Source: Arthrobacter sp. ov118 (GTDB taxonomy: Bacteria; Actinomycetota; Actinomycetes; Actinomycetales; Micrococcaceae). Taken from it: a stretch of 64,000 nt of DNA. The notes under the pieces were generated by a model, which had not been told where the DNA came from, did no database searches, and saw nothing but the letters and a program-made list of their open reading frames with translations. Made by a program: the position numbers and the translations under genes. The DNA is taken from NCBI RefSeq assembly GCF_900116495.1, contig NZ_FPAY01000001.1, forward strand, positions 620,001-684,000, read 5' to 3'. Below, in pieces: positions 7,550 through 15,895 of this stretch (position 1 is the stretch's first letter; each line of letters opens with the position of its first letter).

Positions 7550-9199
7550 CTACGCCAAAGCGCCGTCCCGCATGGCGTATCGGAGCCAGTTTCCGGCGCC
7601 GGCCCCGCTCCCGGTTTCGCTTCGCTTGGCGCACGCGCTGAACCACTCCCCCAGCGCACGGTCGTGGCTGACCATGACCAGTGTCCCTTCGAAGCCGGAA
7701 AGGGCCGCTTCAAGCTGTTCCACCAGTACGGGCGCCAGATGGTTGGTGGGCTCATCCACCAGCATTGTCCCGTAGCCGCCCAGCAGGAGCCGGGCCAGCG
7801 CCAGCCTGCGCTGTTGCCCCGCGGAAAGGCTGCCCACCGGTACGTGGAATTCGCTGGTCCGGAACAGCCCCAGGCGCAGCAGCGCCTCGGCGTGCTCATC
7901 GATGTTGCCGCCCAGACCCGAGGCGAAAGCGGGCAAGAGCCGCCGGGCCGGGCGCTGCGGGAGTTCCAGCTCCTGCTGCAGGTAGCCGACCCGGCCGTGC
8001 CTCGCCACGGTGCCCTTGGCCGGTTCCAGCGTGCCCGCGAGGACGGAGAGCAACGTGGACTTGCCTGCACCGTTGGGGCCTGTGATGAGGATTTTCTGGC
8101 CCGCTTCGACCCGGAAGTCCGTGGGTTCGAGGCGGCCGGGCACAGCCACTCCTTTCGCTTCAAGGACGGGGCCGTCCGCAACGTCTGCCCGCAGATCCGT
8201 CGCCAGTTTCAGGGGCACCGGGGGACGGTCAATGGGGTTTGCCTCGAGCCGGCGCAGACGCTCCTGGGCATTGCGGACCTTGCTGGTGGCCGCTTTTTGC
8301 CACGTGCCGGCCTTGAAGTCGAACCCCATTTTGTCGCCGTCGCGTTGGCGGGCGTAGCCCATCTTCCCCGCAACCGTGTCCGCCTGGAGCTGTTCGGCAG
8401 CCATCGCGTCCAGCCACCCGTGGTACTGCTGCGCCCAGCGCTGGCGTTCGGCAGCCTTCTCCCGCAAGTAGCCTTCGTAGCCGTTGCCATACCGGTTGAC
8501 CGTCCGGCGTTCGGCATCCACCTCAATCACGGTTGAGGCCACTTTGCGCAACAGCATCCGGTCGTGGGAGACCACCACCACGGTTCCGCGGTGCGACGCC
8601 AGCCGCGCCTCCAGCCAGGCCGTGCCGGACGCATCAAGGTGGTTGGTGGGTTCGTCCAGGAGCAGGATGTCCGCGGGATCAGCGAGCACGCAGGCCAGTG
8701 CCACGCGTTCCTGTTCGCCGCCGGAGAGCGAGCCCAGAGTCCGCATCCGGTCCAGCCCGCCCAGCCCAAGCCTGTCCAGCGCCGCCTCCACCCGGGATTC
8801 CGCGGCGTAGCCTTCCCTGAGCTGGTACTGCGTCTGCAGGTTTCCGTAGCGCTCCAGTTCGTCCGCTTCCGCGCCGGCAAGGCCGGCCTCCAGACGGTCC
8901 AGCTCCGCCTCCAGCGCGCGGAGCGATTCCAGGGCGGCGTCGATCGCGTTGCTGACGGTGAACTGATCCGGCAGGCCGTGGGTCTGGGCCAGGTAGCCCA
9001 CGCGGCCGTGGCTGACGGCGGTGCCCTCGTCCGGGGCTTCCAGCCCGGCCAGGATCCGGAGCAGCGTGGATTTGCCCGCCCCGTTTTCGCCGACGATCGC
9101 CACATGTTCACCGGCTGTGATGGCAATGTCGACGCCGATAAAGAGTTGGCGGTCCCCGTAGCCGTGGGATACGCCCGAAAGGCGGAGATGTTCGCTCAA
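7550..9199 (-). CDS. ABC-F family ATP-binding protein
   Basis: The 549-residue protein has two ABC ATPase domains and no membrane segments, the ABC-F layout. The first domain has Walker A GENGAGKST (37-45), signature LSGGEQERV and Walker B ILLLDEPTNHLD; the second has GPNGAGKST, LSAGQQRRL and MLVDEPTNHL. The long charged linker between them would reach into the ribosomal E site. Family members act on translating ribosomes; some protect against macrolides, lincosamides or pleuromutilins (TlrC, VmlR types), others are housekeeping factors. Which applies here cannot be read from sequence. Translation starts at TTG 9199 after GAGGA. Confidence 0.9.
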   Translation of the reverse strand: MSEHLRLSGVSHGYGDRQLFIGVDIAITAGEHVAIVGENGAGKSTLLRILAGLEAPDEGTAVSHGRVGYLAQTHGLPDQFTVSNAIDAALESLRALEAELDRLEAGLAGAEADELERYGNLQTQYQLREGYAAESRVEAALDRLGLGGLDRMRTLGSLSGGEQERVALACVLADPADILLLDEPTNHLDASGTAWLEARLASHRGTVVVVSHDRMLLRKVASTVIEVDAERRTVNRYGNGYEGYLREKAAERQRWAQQYHGWLDAMAAEQLQADTVAGKMGYARQRDGDKMGFDFKAGTWQKAATSKVRNAQERLRRLEANPIDRPPVPLKLATDLRADVADGPVLEAKGVAVPGRLEPTDFRVEAGQKILITGPNGAGKSTLLSVLAGTLEPAKGTVARHGRVGYLQQELELPQRPARRLLPAFASGLGGNIDEHAEALLRLGLFRTSEFHVPVGSLSAGQQRRLALARLLLGGYGTMLVDEPTNHLAPVLVEQLEAALSGFEGTLVMVSHDRALGEWFSACAKRSETGSGAGAGNWLRYAMRDGALA

Positions 9200-9346
9200 G
9201 GAGTCCTCGCAAGTAGTTGCCCAGCCTGCCCGGCGGCGGCCTGCGTCCTCAGTATGGCACCGTCAACCAACCGCGGCGCCCTGCCGCCGTCGGCCGGGCT
9301 CGGGCGGCGTGACGGCGTCGCCATGCCGCGGCGCTAGGCTGGGGTC

Positions 9347-10108
9347 ATGGGCACAGCTCTCCGCACACCACCCGCGCCGCAGCCGGAGCTGTACCGGTTC
9401 TCGCGGCTCGATTTCATCACTGCAGGCCTCTACGTGACCGTGGCCGGGTTCTTCGCCGTGGCCGGCGAACTTTTGGCGCCGCTGCTGCTGCAGGTCTCGC
9501 CCAATCCCGCCGTGGCGTCCTATGCCGTGAACCTGGTTTTCTACGCGACCATCGGCTTCCTGGCCGTGGCCGCGGCGCGGCGCGTAGCCGGGCGTGACCT
9601 GCGCGTCCTTGCGACGAGGCCGTGGTTCACCGCGCTCATGGTGCCGCTGGCGGTGGTGGCGATGCTCATCCTCACCGCGGTTTTGGTGGCCGTCAGCGGG
9701 CCCGTGCAGACCTCCGCCAACCAGGCCGGGCTTCAGGCACTGATGCAGCAGGTCCCGGTCTGGCTCATGGTGCCCCTGCTGGTGATCGTGGGCCCGTTCG
9801 TCGAGGAATACATTTTCCGTCACTTGCTGATCGGGAAACTGAGCCGCAGGCTCAACCTGTGGTTCTGCTGCATCGTGTCCGTGCTGCTCTTCGCGGCCCT
9901 GCACATCGTAGGCCAGGAGCAAATGACCCTGCAGGTGCTGATGCCGTACCTCGCCATGGGGGCCGTCCTGGTGTTCGTGTACGTCTGGACGGGGAAAAAC
10001 GTGATGTTCTCCTACTTCGTTCACGCCTCCAAGAATCTCCTGGCCGTCGCCTTCATCTACGCGATTCCGCCGGAAGTCCTCGAACAGCTCCAGCAGGTCC
10101 AGGGCTAA
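9347..10108 (+). CDS. CPBP-family intramembrane metalloprotease
   Basis: The 253-residue membrane protein has about seven hydrophobic segments and the ABI/CPBP signature: VEEYIFRHLL (the EExxxR motif), FAALHIVG (FxxxH) and a further polar motif around YFVHASKN. The family includes type II CAAX prenyl endopeptidases and bacteriocin-immunity proteins; bacterial substrates are mostly unknown. It is divergent from the ABC-F gene across 147 bp, and the conserved palindromic repeat follows 5 bases after its stop. Confidence 0.87.
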   Translation: MGTALRTPPAPQPELYRFSRLDFITAGLYVTVAGFFAVAGELLAPLLLQVSPNPAVASYAVNLVFYATIGFLAVAAARRVAGRDLRVLATRPWFTALMVPLAVVAMLILTAVLVAVSGPVQTSANQAGLQALMQQVPVWLMVPLLVIVGPFVEEYIFRHLLIGKLSRRLNLWFCCIVSVLLFAALHIVGQEQMTLQVLMPYLAMGAVLVFVYVWTGKNVMFSYFVHASKNLLAVAFIYAIPPEVLEQLQQVQG

Positions 10109-10113
10109 CCGAC

Positions 10114-10178
10114 GCAACGCGGAGTCACCTAGCGCCCATTCCGAGGCACCGCATGGGCGCTAAGTGACCCCGCGTTGC
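10114..10178. repeat. REP-like palindromic element, copy A
   Basis: Imperfect 26-base arms (two mismatches) flank a 13-base loop. The arm core GGTCACTTAGCGCCCAT is shared with copy B at 14711-14773. It lies just after a stop codon and may end transcription of the protease gene. Confidence 0.8.
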
Positions 10179-10246
10179 TTAGAGAGGGCCGGAGATCTGA
10201 GGGCTGGGACCTACCGTTGCGGGCCCCGGCGTCGTAGGTTCTTCCC

Positions 10247-10687
10247 ATGACACTGAACATCCAGATCACCGTGGACTGCAGCAAACCGCACGAGCTCGCC
10301 GAGTGGTGGGCCGAAACGCTGGACTGGGCCGTGGAGCCGCAGGACGAGAACTTCATCCGCTCCATGATCGAGCAGGGCTACGCCACAGAGGCGGACACGC
10401 AAGTCCACCGGGGCAAGCTCGTCTGGCGCGCCGGAGCAGCCATCCGCCCGCCGGACGAAATCGACACCAAGAACCCTCCGCGCCGGCTGCTGTTCCAGAC
10501 CGTCGCCGACGAAAAGACCACCAAGAACCGTGTCCACTGGGACGTGAGACTGGACGGGCGGGACAAGGATGAGGTCCGCGCGGCCCTGGAAGCACGCGGC
10601 GCAACGTTCCTCTGGACGGCCAGCCAGGGGCCGCTCGAATGGCACACCATGGCGGACCCGGAGGGCAACGAGTTCTGCATCAGCTGA
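10247..10687 (+). CDS. VOC-family (glyoxalase-like) protein
   Basis: The 146-residue protein has the glyoxalase/bleomycin-resistance-like pattern: N-terminal strand ITVDCSKPHELAEWW, and C-terminal strands ending in MADPEGNEFCIS, the typical last metal-site segment. VOC proteins include isomerases, dioxygenases and drug-binding proteins; many in actinobacteria have no known substrate, and nothing here narrows the choice. It lies 21 bases before menB and could be transcribed with it. Confidence 0.8.
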   Translation: MTLNIQITVDCSKPHELAEWWAETLDWAVEPQDENFIRSMIEQGYATEADTQVHRGKLVWRAGAAIRPPDEIDTKNPPRRLLFQTVADEKTTKNRVHWDVRLDGRDKDEVRAALEARGATFLWTASQGPLEWHTMADPEGNEFCIS

Positions 10688-10708
10688 GCGGATTACTAGA
10701 CTCGGAGT

Positions 10709-11677
10709 GTGAGCAACGAAATCCCCGCCCAGGTATCCGACGTTTTCGACCCGCGGCGCTGGCGCACCGTCACCGGTTTTGACGACTTCCAGGACATGAC
10801 CTACCACCGGCAGGTGGAGCGGTCCGAGGACGGCTCTGTGGTCCGGGACCTGCCCACCGTGCGCATCGCGTTCAACCGGCCCGAGGTCCGCAACGCCTTC
10901 CGCCCCGGCACCGTAGACGAGCTCTACCGCGCCATGGACCACGCCCGGATGACACCGGACGTGGCCACGGTGCTGCTCACGGGAAACGGCCCCTCGCCCA
11001 AGGACGGGGGCCATTCGTTTTGCTCCGGCGGGGACCAGCGGATCAGGGGCAGGGACGGGTACCGGTACGTAGTACAGAACACAGCCGACGGCGAGACCCA
11101 GGAAACCATCGATCCCGCCCGCGCCGGCCGGCTGCACATCCTGGAAGTCCAGCGGCTCATGCGCACCATGCCCAAGGTGGTGATCGCCGTCGTTAACGGC
11201 TGGGCGGCCGGCGGCGGGCACTCCCTGCACGTGGTCTCGGACCTCACCATCGCCTCCCGCCAGCACGGCAAGTTCAAGCAGACCGACGCCACCGTGGGAA
11301 GTTTCGACGCCGGCTACGGCTCGGCACTGCTGGCCCGCCAGATCGGCCAGAAATCCGCCCGGGAAATCTTCTTCCTGGCCCGCGAATATTCCGCCGAGGA
11401 CATGGTCCGGATCGGCGCCGTCAACGAGGCCGTGGACCACGAACGCCTCGAGGAGGTCGCCCTGGAGTACGCCGCCGACATTGCCCGGCAGTCCCCGCAG
11501 GCCATCCGCATGCTCAAGTTCGCCTTCAACCTGGCCGATGACGGCCTGGCGGGCCAGCAGGTCTTCGCCGGCGAAGCGACCCGTATGGCATACATGACCG
11601 ACGAGGCCGTGGAGGGCAAGGAAGCCTTCCTCGAAAAGCGGGACCCCGACTGGTCCAGATTCCCGTACTACTTCTAA
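10709..11677 (+). CDS. menB: 1,4-dihydroxy-2-naphthoyl-CoA synthase
   Basis: MenB closes the second ring in menaquinone synthesis, turning o-succinylbenzoyl-CoA into 1,4-dihydroxy-2-naphthoyl-CoA. The 322-residue crotonase-fold protein shows the MenB hallmarks: an N-terminal extension, VRNAFRPGTVDEL, the SFCSGGDQRIRG loop, GWAAGGGHSLHVV for the oxyanion hole, and the C-terminal WSRFPYYF. GTG 10709 is the start. menE follows 8 bases after the stop and menA shortly after, so this is the menaquinone operon; menD, menC and menF are elsewhere. Confidence 0.95.
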   Translation: MSNEIPAQVSDVFDPRRWRTVTGFDDFQDMTYHRQVERSEDGSVVRDLPTVRIAFNRPEVRNAFRPGTVDELYRAMDHARMTPDVATVLLTGNGPSPKDGGHSFCSGGDQRIRGRDGYRYVVQNTADGETQETIDPARAGRLHILEVQRLMRTMPKVVIAVVNGWAAGGGHSLHVVSDLTIASRQHGKFKQTDATVGSFDAGYGSALLARQIGQKSAREIFFLAREYSAEDMVRIGAVNEAVDHERLEEVALEYAADIARQSPQAIRMLKFAFNLADDGLAGQQVFAGEATRMAYMTDEAVEGKEAFLEKRDPDWSRFPYYF

Positions 11678-11685
11678 GGCGCGCT

Positions 11686-12840
11686 GTGACAGCCATGAAC
11701 ATCGAGCCGGCCCTCAATGCGCTGGCTGCGGCCCTCCACGGCGAGGGACCCGCCGTCGAACTCTCCGCGGGGCCGGACGGCTCCCCCGCGCTGGCGTTTC
11801 CGCCAACGCCGGGCATCGAGGACGCCGCCGTCGTGGTCCGCACGTCAGGGTCCACCGGCGCGCCGAAAGCCACCGTCCTCACCGTCGACGCCCTGGCGGC
11901 CTCATCCATGGCGACCGCGTTCGCGCTGAAGGGCGAAGGCCAATGGCTGCTGGCCCTTCCCGTGCAGTACGTGGCCGGTGTCCAGGTGCTGGTGCGCTCG
12001 CTCTTTGCCGGCACCCGCCCGTGGGTCATGGACCTGACCGGCGGTTTCACCCCTGAGGCGTTCACGGCCGCGGCGCAGGAGCTCACGGACAAGGTCCGCT
12101 TCACCTCGCTGGTGCCCACGCAGCTGCAGCGGCTGCTGGACTCGCCCTCGGCAGAGACGCTGGCCGTGCTGCGGCGCTTCAATGCCGTCCTGCTCGGCGG
12201 CGGCCCCGCGTCCCCTGCACTGCTCGGTGCGGCCCGGGACGCCGGCGTGAAAGTGGTGACCACCTACGGTTCCGCCGAGACCTGCGGGGGCTGCGTGTAT
12301 GACGGCTTCCCGCTCGAGGACGTCCTGGTCCGCGTCGCGGAGGACGGCCGCATCCTGCTGGGCGGGGCCACCGTCGCCGCCGGGTACCTGGAGGCCCCCG
12401 GACTTTCGGCAGAGACGTTCGTCGAAGCGGACGGCGTACGCTGGTACCGGACCAACGACCTCGGCGAACTGGATGCCGAGGGCCGGCTCACAGTGCTCGG
12501 CCGGGCGGACGACGTCGTCATCACCGGGGGCCTCAAGGTCTCGGCCGGGCACGTCCAGGCGGAGCTGGAAAAGCTCGACGGCGTCCGCGCGGCTTTTGTC
12601 GCCGGAGTGCCCTCCGCCGAATGGGGCCACGCCCTGGCCGCCTACGTCGCGGTGGATGACAGTTCCCCGGAAGGGCTGGCGGCGTTCGCCGATCGACGGG
12701 GCGAGACCTGGGGACCGGCACTGGGTGCGCTGGCCCCGAAAACGGTCCTGCCCGCCGCGGAACTGCTCATGCTGCCCAACGGCAAACCGGACCGCCTGGG
12801 CATGACGGTCCTGCTGGATGCGCTGCATCAGGGAAAATAG
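11686..12840 (+). CDS. menE: o-succinylbenzoate-CoA ligase
   Basis: This adenylate-forming enzyme activates o-succinylbenzoate with ATP and CoA, the step before MenB. The 384-residue protein is short for the ANL superfamily, as actinobacterial MenE proteins are. The P-loop-like motif VVVRTSGSTGAPKAT lies near residue 50, TYGSAETCGG is the adenylate-binding A5 motif, and YRTNDLGELDAEGRLTVLGR holds the hinge aspartate. The C-terminal catalytic lysine is probably in LPNGKPDR. GTG 11686 is chosen because it follows menB closely. Confidence 0.93.
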   Translation: MTAMNIEPALNALAAALHGEGPAVELSAGPDGSPALAFPPTPGIEDAAVVVRTSGSTGAPKATVLTVDALAASSMATAFALKGEGQWLLALPVQYVAGVQVLVRSLFAGTRPWVMDLTGGFTPEAFTAAAQELTDKVRFTSLVPTQLQRLLDSPSAETLAVLRRFNAVLLGGGPASPALLGAARDAGVKVVTTYGSAETCGGCVYDGFPLEDVLVRVAEDGRILLGGATVAAGYLEAPGLSAETFVEADGVRWYRTNDLGELDAEGRLTVLGRADDVVITGGLKVSAGHVQAELEKLDGVRAAFVAGVPSAEWGHALAAYVAVDDSSPEGLAAFADRRGETWGPALGALAPKTVLPAAELLMLPNGKPDRLGMTVLLDALHQGK

Positions 12841-12915
12841 ACAAGCCGCTTCCGGCCTTTTGGCCGCGCATTTAGCCAACCAACGAGCACACAACGAACC
12901 AACGAGGTACTGACC

Positions 12916-13797
12916 GTGGCCACAGCCGCACAATGGATCCAAGGCGCCCGACTGCGCACCCTGCCCGCCGCGATTGCGCCGGTGCTGATCGGCAGCGCGG
13001 CCGCATACGAGATGGATTCGTTCATCCTGCTGAACGCCGTGCTGGCCGCGCTGGTTGCCCTGCTCCTGCAGATCGGTGTCAACTACGCCAACGACTACTC
13101 CGACGGCATCCGCGGCACTGACGAGGACCGGGTGGGCCCGCTCCGGCTCGTGGGCTCGGGCGCGGCCAAGCCGGAGCACGTGAAACGGGCCGCATTCGGG
13201 GCTTTCGGGCTGGCGATGATGTTCGGGCTGATCCTGGTGATCATTACGCAGGCCTGGTGGCTGATTCTGGTCGGCATCGGCTGCGTGCTGGCCGCCTGGG
13301 GCTACACGGGCGGTAAGAACCCGTACGGCTACCTTGGTCTGGGCGACGTCTTCGTGTTTGTCTTCTTCGGGCTCGTGGCAACGCTGGGCACCACGTACAC
13401 GCAGGCGGGCCAGCTCAGCCTTGCCGCGATCATCGGAGCGATCGGCACGGGTCTGATCGCGTGCGCCCTGCTGATGGCCAACAACGTCCGCGACATCCCG
13501 ACCGACCGGAGGGCCGGGAAGAAAACCCTGGCAGTGCGGCTCGGCGACAAGCATGCCCGCGAAAGCTATGTGCTGATGCTCGCCGTCGCGATCCTGCTGG
13601 TGATCGTGCTGGCCCCGGTGCGGCCGTGGATGCTGATCGTGCTGCTGCTGGTCCCCGCCAGCCTCATGCCGTCCTGGTTGATGATCGCCGGGCGGCGGCG
13701 CAAGAGCCTCATCCCGGTCCTCAAGCAGACCGGGCTCATCAACCTCGGCTTCGCCGCACTGTTTTCCCTGGGCCTCGTCCTGAGCCACGGCTTCTAA
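12916..13797 (+). CDS. menA: 1,4-dihydroxy-2-naphthoate polyprenyltransferase
   Basis: MenA attaches the isoprenoid tail to 1,4-dihydroxy-2-naphthoate in the membrane, giving demethylmenaquinone. The 293-residue UbiA-family protein has about eight transmembrane segments. The Asp-rich motif NYANDYSDGIRGTDEDR near residue 60 binds the prenyl diphosphate through Mg2+, and NNVRDIPTDRRAGKKTLAVRLG is the second conserved loop. It starts at GTG 12916, 75 bases after menE; the gap holds a short GGCC-TTTT-GGCC hairpin and two AACCAACGAG repeats. Confidence 0.95.
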   Translation: MATAAQWIQGARLRTLPAAIAPVLIGSAAAYEMDSFILLNAVLAALVALLLQIGVNYANDYSDGIRGTDEDRVGPLRLVGSGAAKPEHVKRAAFGAFGLAMMFGLILVIITQAWWLILVGIGCVLAAWGYTGGKNPYGYLGLGDVFVFVFFGLVATLGTTYTQAGQLSLAAIIGAIGTGLIACALLMANNVRDIPTDRRAGKKTLAVRLGDKHARESYVLMLAVAILLVIVLAPVRPWMLIVLLLVPASLMPSWLMIAGRRRKSLIPVLKQTGLINLGFAALFSLGLVLSHGF

Positions 13798-13852
13798 AGC
13801 CCGGGCTTTAAGGGACGGCGTCCCAGGGCGAGGTTGTTGGGCGCACCGGCTC

Positions 13853-14161
13853 CTAGGAGTCTTTGGGGCGGGTGTCCGTGTGGACTGCGATGTCCGGGTG
13901 CTGGTCCACCAGACGGTCTTCGGCGTCGGCGTCGGCCACCTCGCCGGCGCTGCGCAGCGGCTTGGCCTTGCCGGAGAACCGGTGGTGCAGGGTTGCGGTG
14001 GCCGCGTCGCGCTGCCTCTGGAAGAACAGGAAACTGATGGCGAAGGACATCATCCCGGCGCACAGGGCGGCCAGGAGCACCCCCAGGTGCAGGTAGAGGA
14101 AAAGCGCGAACAAGGGCGCAAACAACGCCAGCCGAATCAGGGAGTATTTGAGAAAAGCCAC
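13853..14161 (-). CDS. DUF4229-family small membrane protein
   Basis: The 102-residue protein has two N-terminal hydrophobic segments (about residues 5-50) ending in SFLFFQRQRD, followed by a charged cytoplasmic tail. This matches the actinobacterial DUF4229 family, usually found beside men genes; its function is unknown. It converges on menA with 55 bases between the stops and is divergent from the phospholipase D-nuclease-N protein. Confidence 0.82.
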   Translation of the reverse strand: MAFLKYSLIRLALFAPLFALFLYLHLGVLLAALCAGMMSFAISFLFFQRQRDAATATLHHRFSGKAKPLRSAGEVADADAEDRLVDQHPDIAVHTDTRPKDS

Positions 14162-14264
14162 ACTCCAAGTTTAGCCGCCAGGCCGCTCGCCCTGTTCCGG
14201 CCGCAAATGCGTTCCGGGCACGGTGACCGGCGCGGTCGGGCCGCCTGACGGCTAGACTGAAGAT

Positions 14265-14693
14265 ATGCTCCGCATAGTGGTCCCGATCGTCATCCTGGTC
14301 GTCTTCGTCTACGGGCTGGTCGACCTCATACGGACGGATGCACGGCTGACCCGGGGCATCTCCAAGACCGCCTGGGTGTTCGTGCAGGTCCTGCTGCCCT
14401 TGGTTGGCGCCGTCCTGTGGTTCCTGATCGGGCGCCCCCGCGCCACGGACGCCGCCCCTGTGGCCTACAGCCACCCCGTCGCGCCCGACGATGACCCCGA
14501 TTTCCTGCGCAACCTTGAAATCCGCCACCGCAACCAGGCCGAGACGGACAGGCTCAAGAAGCTCAAGGGCGAACTCGAGGCCAAGGAGCGCAAGCCCGAC
14601 GCCGGCAGCGCGGAACCCGGCGGCCCGGAGGACGCCGGCGACGCCCGCGAACCCGGCGACGCCGGAACCCCAGGCACCGACGAGGTCAAATAG
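14265..14693 (+). CDS. PLDc_N-domain membrane protein
   Basis: The 142-residue protein starts with a transmembrane helix (IVVPIVILVVFVYGLVDLI), a short loop containing a conserved Trp, and a second helix (VLLPLVGAVLWFLIGRP), the layout of the phospholipase D nuclease N-terminal domain. The rest is a charged, coiled-coil-like region (about 85-112) and an acidic Gly/Asp/Pro tail. The domain is often found alone in actinobacteria with no catalytic part. Function is unknown. Confidence 0.8.
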   Translation: MLRIVVPIVILVVFVYGLVDLIRTDARLTRGISKTAWVFVQVLLPLVGAVLWFLIGRPRATDAAPVAYSHPVAPDDDPDFLRNLEIRHRNQAETDRLKKLKGELEAKERKPDAGSAEPGGPEDAGDAREPGDAGTPGTDEVK

Positions 14694-14710
14694 CGGCGCA
14701 CTCCAAACAC

Positions 14711-14773
14711 CAACGCGGGGTCACTTAGCGCCCATTCCGACGGCCGGAATGGGCGCTAAGTGACCCCACGTTG
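14711..14773. repeat. REP-like palindromic element, copy B
   Basis: Arms of 29 bases with one mismatch flank a 5-base loop. The arm matches copy A at 10114-10178 over the core GGTCACTTAGCGCCCAT. It lies between two converging genes, where it would also act as a bidirectional terminator. Confidence 0.85.
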
Positions 14774-14788
14774 CTTTAAGTGTGGAGG

Positions 14789-15895
14789 CTACAGCCCCGA
14801 GTAGGAGTGCAGGCCGTTGAAGAACTGGTTCACGATCGTGAAGTTGAAGACCACGCACAGGTAACCCACGATCGACAGCCAGGCGGCGCGGGTTCCGGTC
14901 CAGCCGCGGGTGGCGCGGGCGTGCAGGTAGCCGGCGTAGACCACCCAGATCACAAACGTCCAGACTTCCTTCGTGTCCCAGCCCCAGAACCGGCCCCACG
15001 CCTTCTCCGCCCAGATGGCGCCGAACATGAGGGTGAACGTCCAGCCGACGAACGCGATCGCGTTGATGCGGTAGGACAGGTTCTCCAGACTCAGGGCGTT
15101 GGGGACAAGGCGCATGAACCCGAGCTTGTCCGCCCCGCCGGCGGCGATGGTCTTTTGCCGGTGCGACTGCACGAGCTGCAGCGCTGACATGGCGAACGTC
15201 AGCGTGAACAGTGCCGAGGACATCACGGCGATGGACACGTGGATGATCAGCCAGTAGCTCTGCAGGGCCGGCACGAGGTGGCCCACGGGCGTCCAGAAGG
15301 CGATGGAGGCCGCCACGAGCATGATGATGGCCAGGCCGATCACGAACGTGCCCAGGAAGCGCAGGTCGCGGCGGATCAGCACGAGCAGGAAGACGGCCAC
15401 GGCCACGAACGCACCGGTGGTCAGGAATTCATACATGTTGCCCCACGGCACCCGGCCGGCGCCGAGCGCACGGGTGATCACGCCGGCGGCATGGATTGCC
15501 GCGCCGAGGACGGTCAGCGCGACGGCTACCCGGGCCGGGGCACGCCGCTCCCCGCCGTAGCGCATGCTGCCGTCCGCGGTCTGGCCCGCCCCTGCCGAGG
15601 CGCCGCCGGAGACGGCCGACGTCGGACGCTCGGCGCGGCCCACGGGGCCGCTGAGGTGCGCGTCGGCGCGGTCAACGCCGCGTGCGGAGGCCCCGGCGCC
15701 GACCCCTACGGGGGTGCGCACGGGTTCGGTCGCCTGCCCGGAGAGCTCCGCGGCCTTCAGGTCCACCGCGCGCAGCATCTTGCTGCTCTTGGCCAGGTCC
15801 CAGGCGAAGGCGATGAACGCCACCGTGTACGTGCCGGCGGCCAGCAGCATGAAGAGCTCGCTGTACTGGCCCATGGTTTCGTTGATGGGGAACAT
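14789..15895 (-). CDS. ccsB: Cytochrome c biogenesis protein CcsB (ResC/CcsA type)
   Basis: CcsB and ResB form the System II cytochrome c synthetase, which exports haem and attaches it to the CxxCH motif of apocytochromes outside the membrane. The 368-residue protein has about eight transmembrane segments and the haem-handling motif WGWDTKEVWTFVIW near residue 305, with conserved His in LIIHVSIAVM. A non-conserved Ala/Gly/Ser-rich loop (about residues 50-110) follows the first helix. Its ATG overlaps the resB stop by one base (TAATG). Gene order phosphatase-resA-ccdA-resB-ccsB matches the mycobacterial Rv0525-Rv0529 block. Confidence 0.93.
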   Translation of the reverse strand: MFPINETMGQYSELFMLLAAGTYTVAFIAFAWDLAKSSKMLRAVDLKAAELSGQATEPVRTPVGVGAGASARGVDRADAHLSGPVGRAERPTSAVSGGASAGAGQTADGSMRYGGERRAPARVAVALTVLGAAIHAAGVITRALGAGRVPWGNMYEFLTTGAFVAVAVFLLVLIRRDLRFLGTFVIGLAIIMLVAASIAFWTPVGHLVPALQSYWLIIHVSIAVMSSALFTLTFAMSALQLVQSHRQKTIAAGGADKLGFMRLVPNALSLENLSYRINAIAFVGWTFTLMFGAIWAEKAWGRFWGWDTKEVWTFVIWVVYAGYLHARATRGWTGTRAAWLSIVGYLCVVFNFTIVNQFFNGLHSYSGL

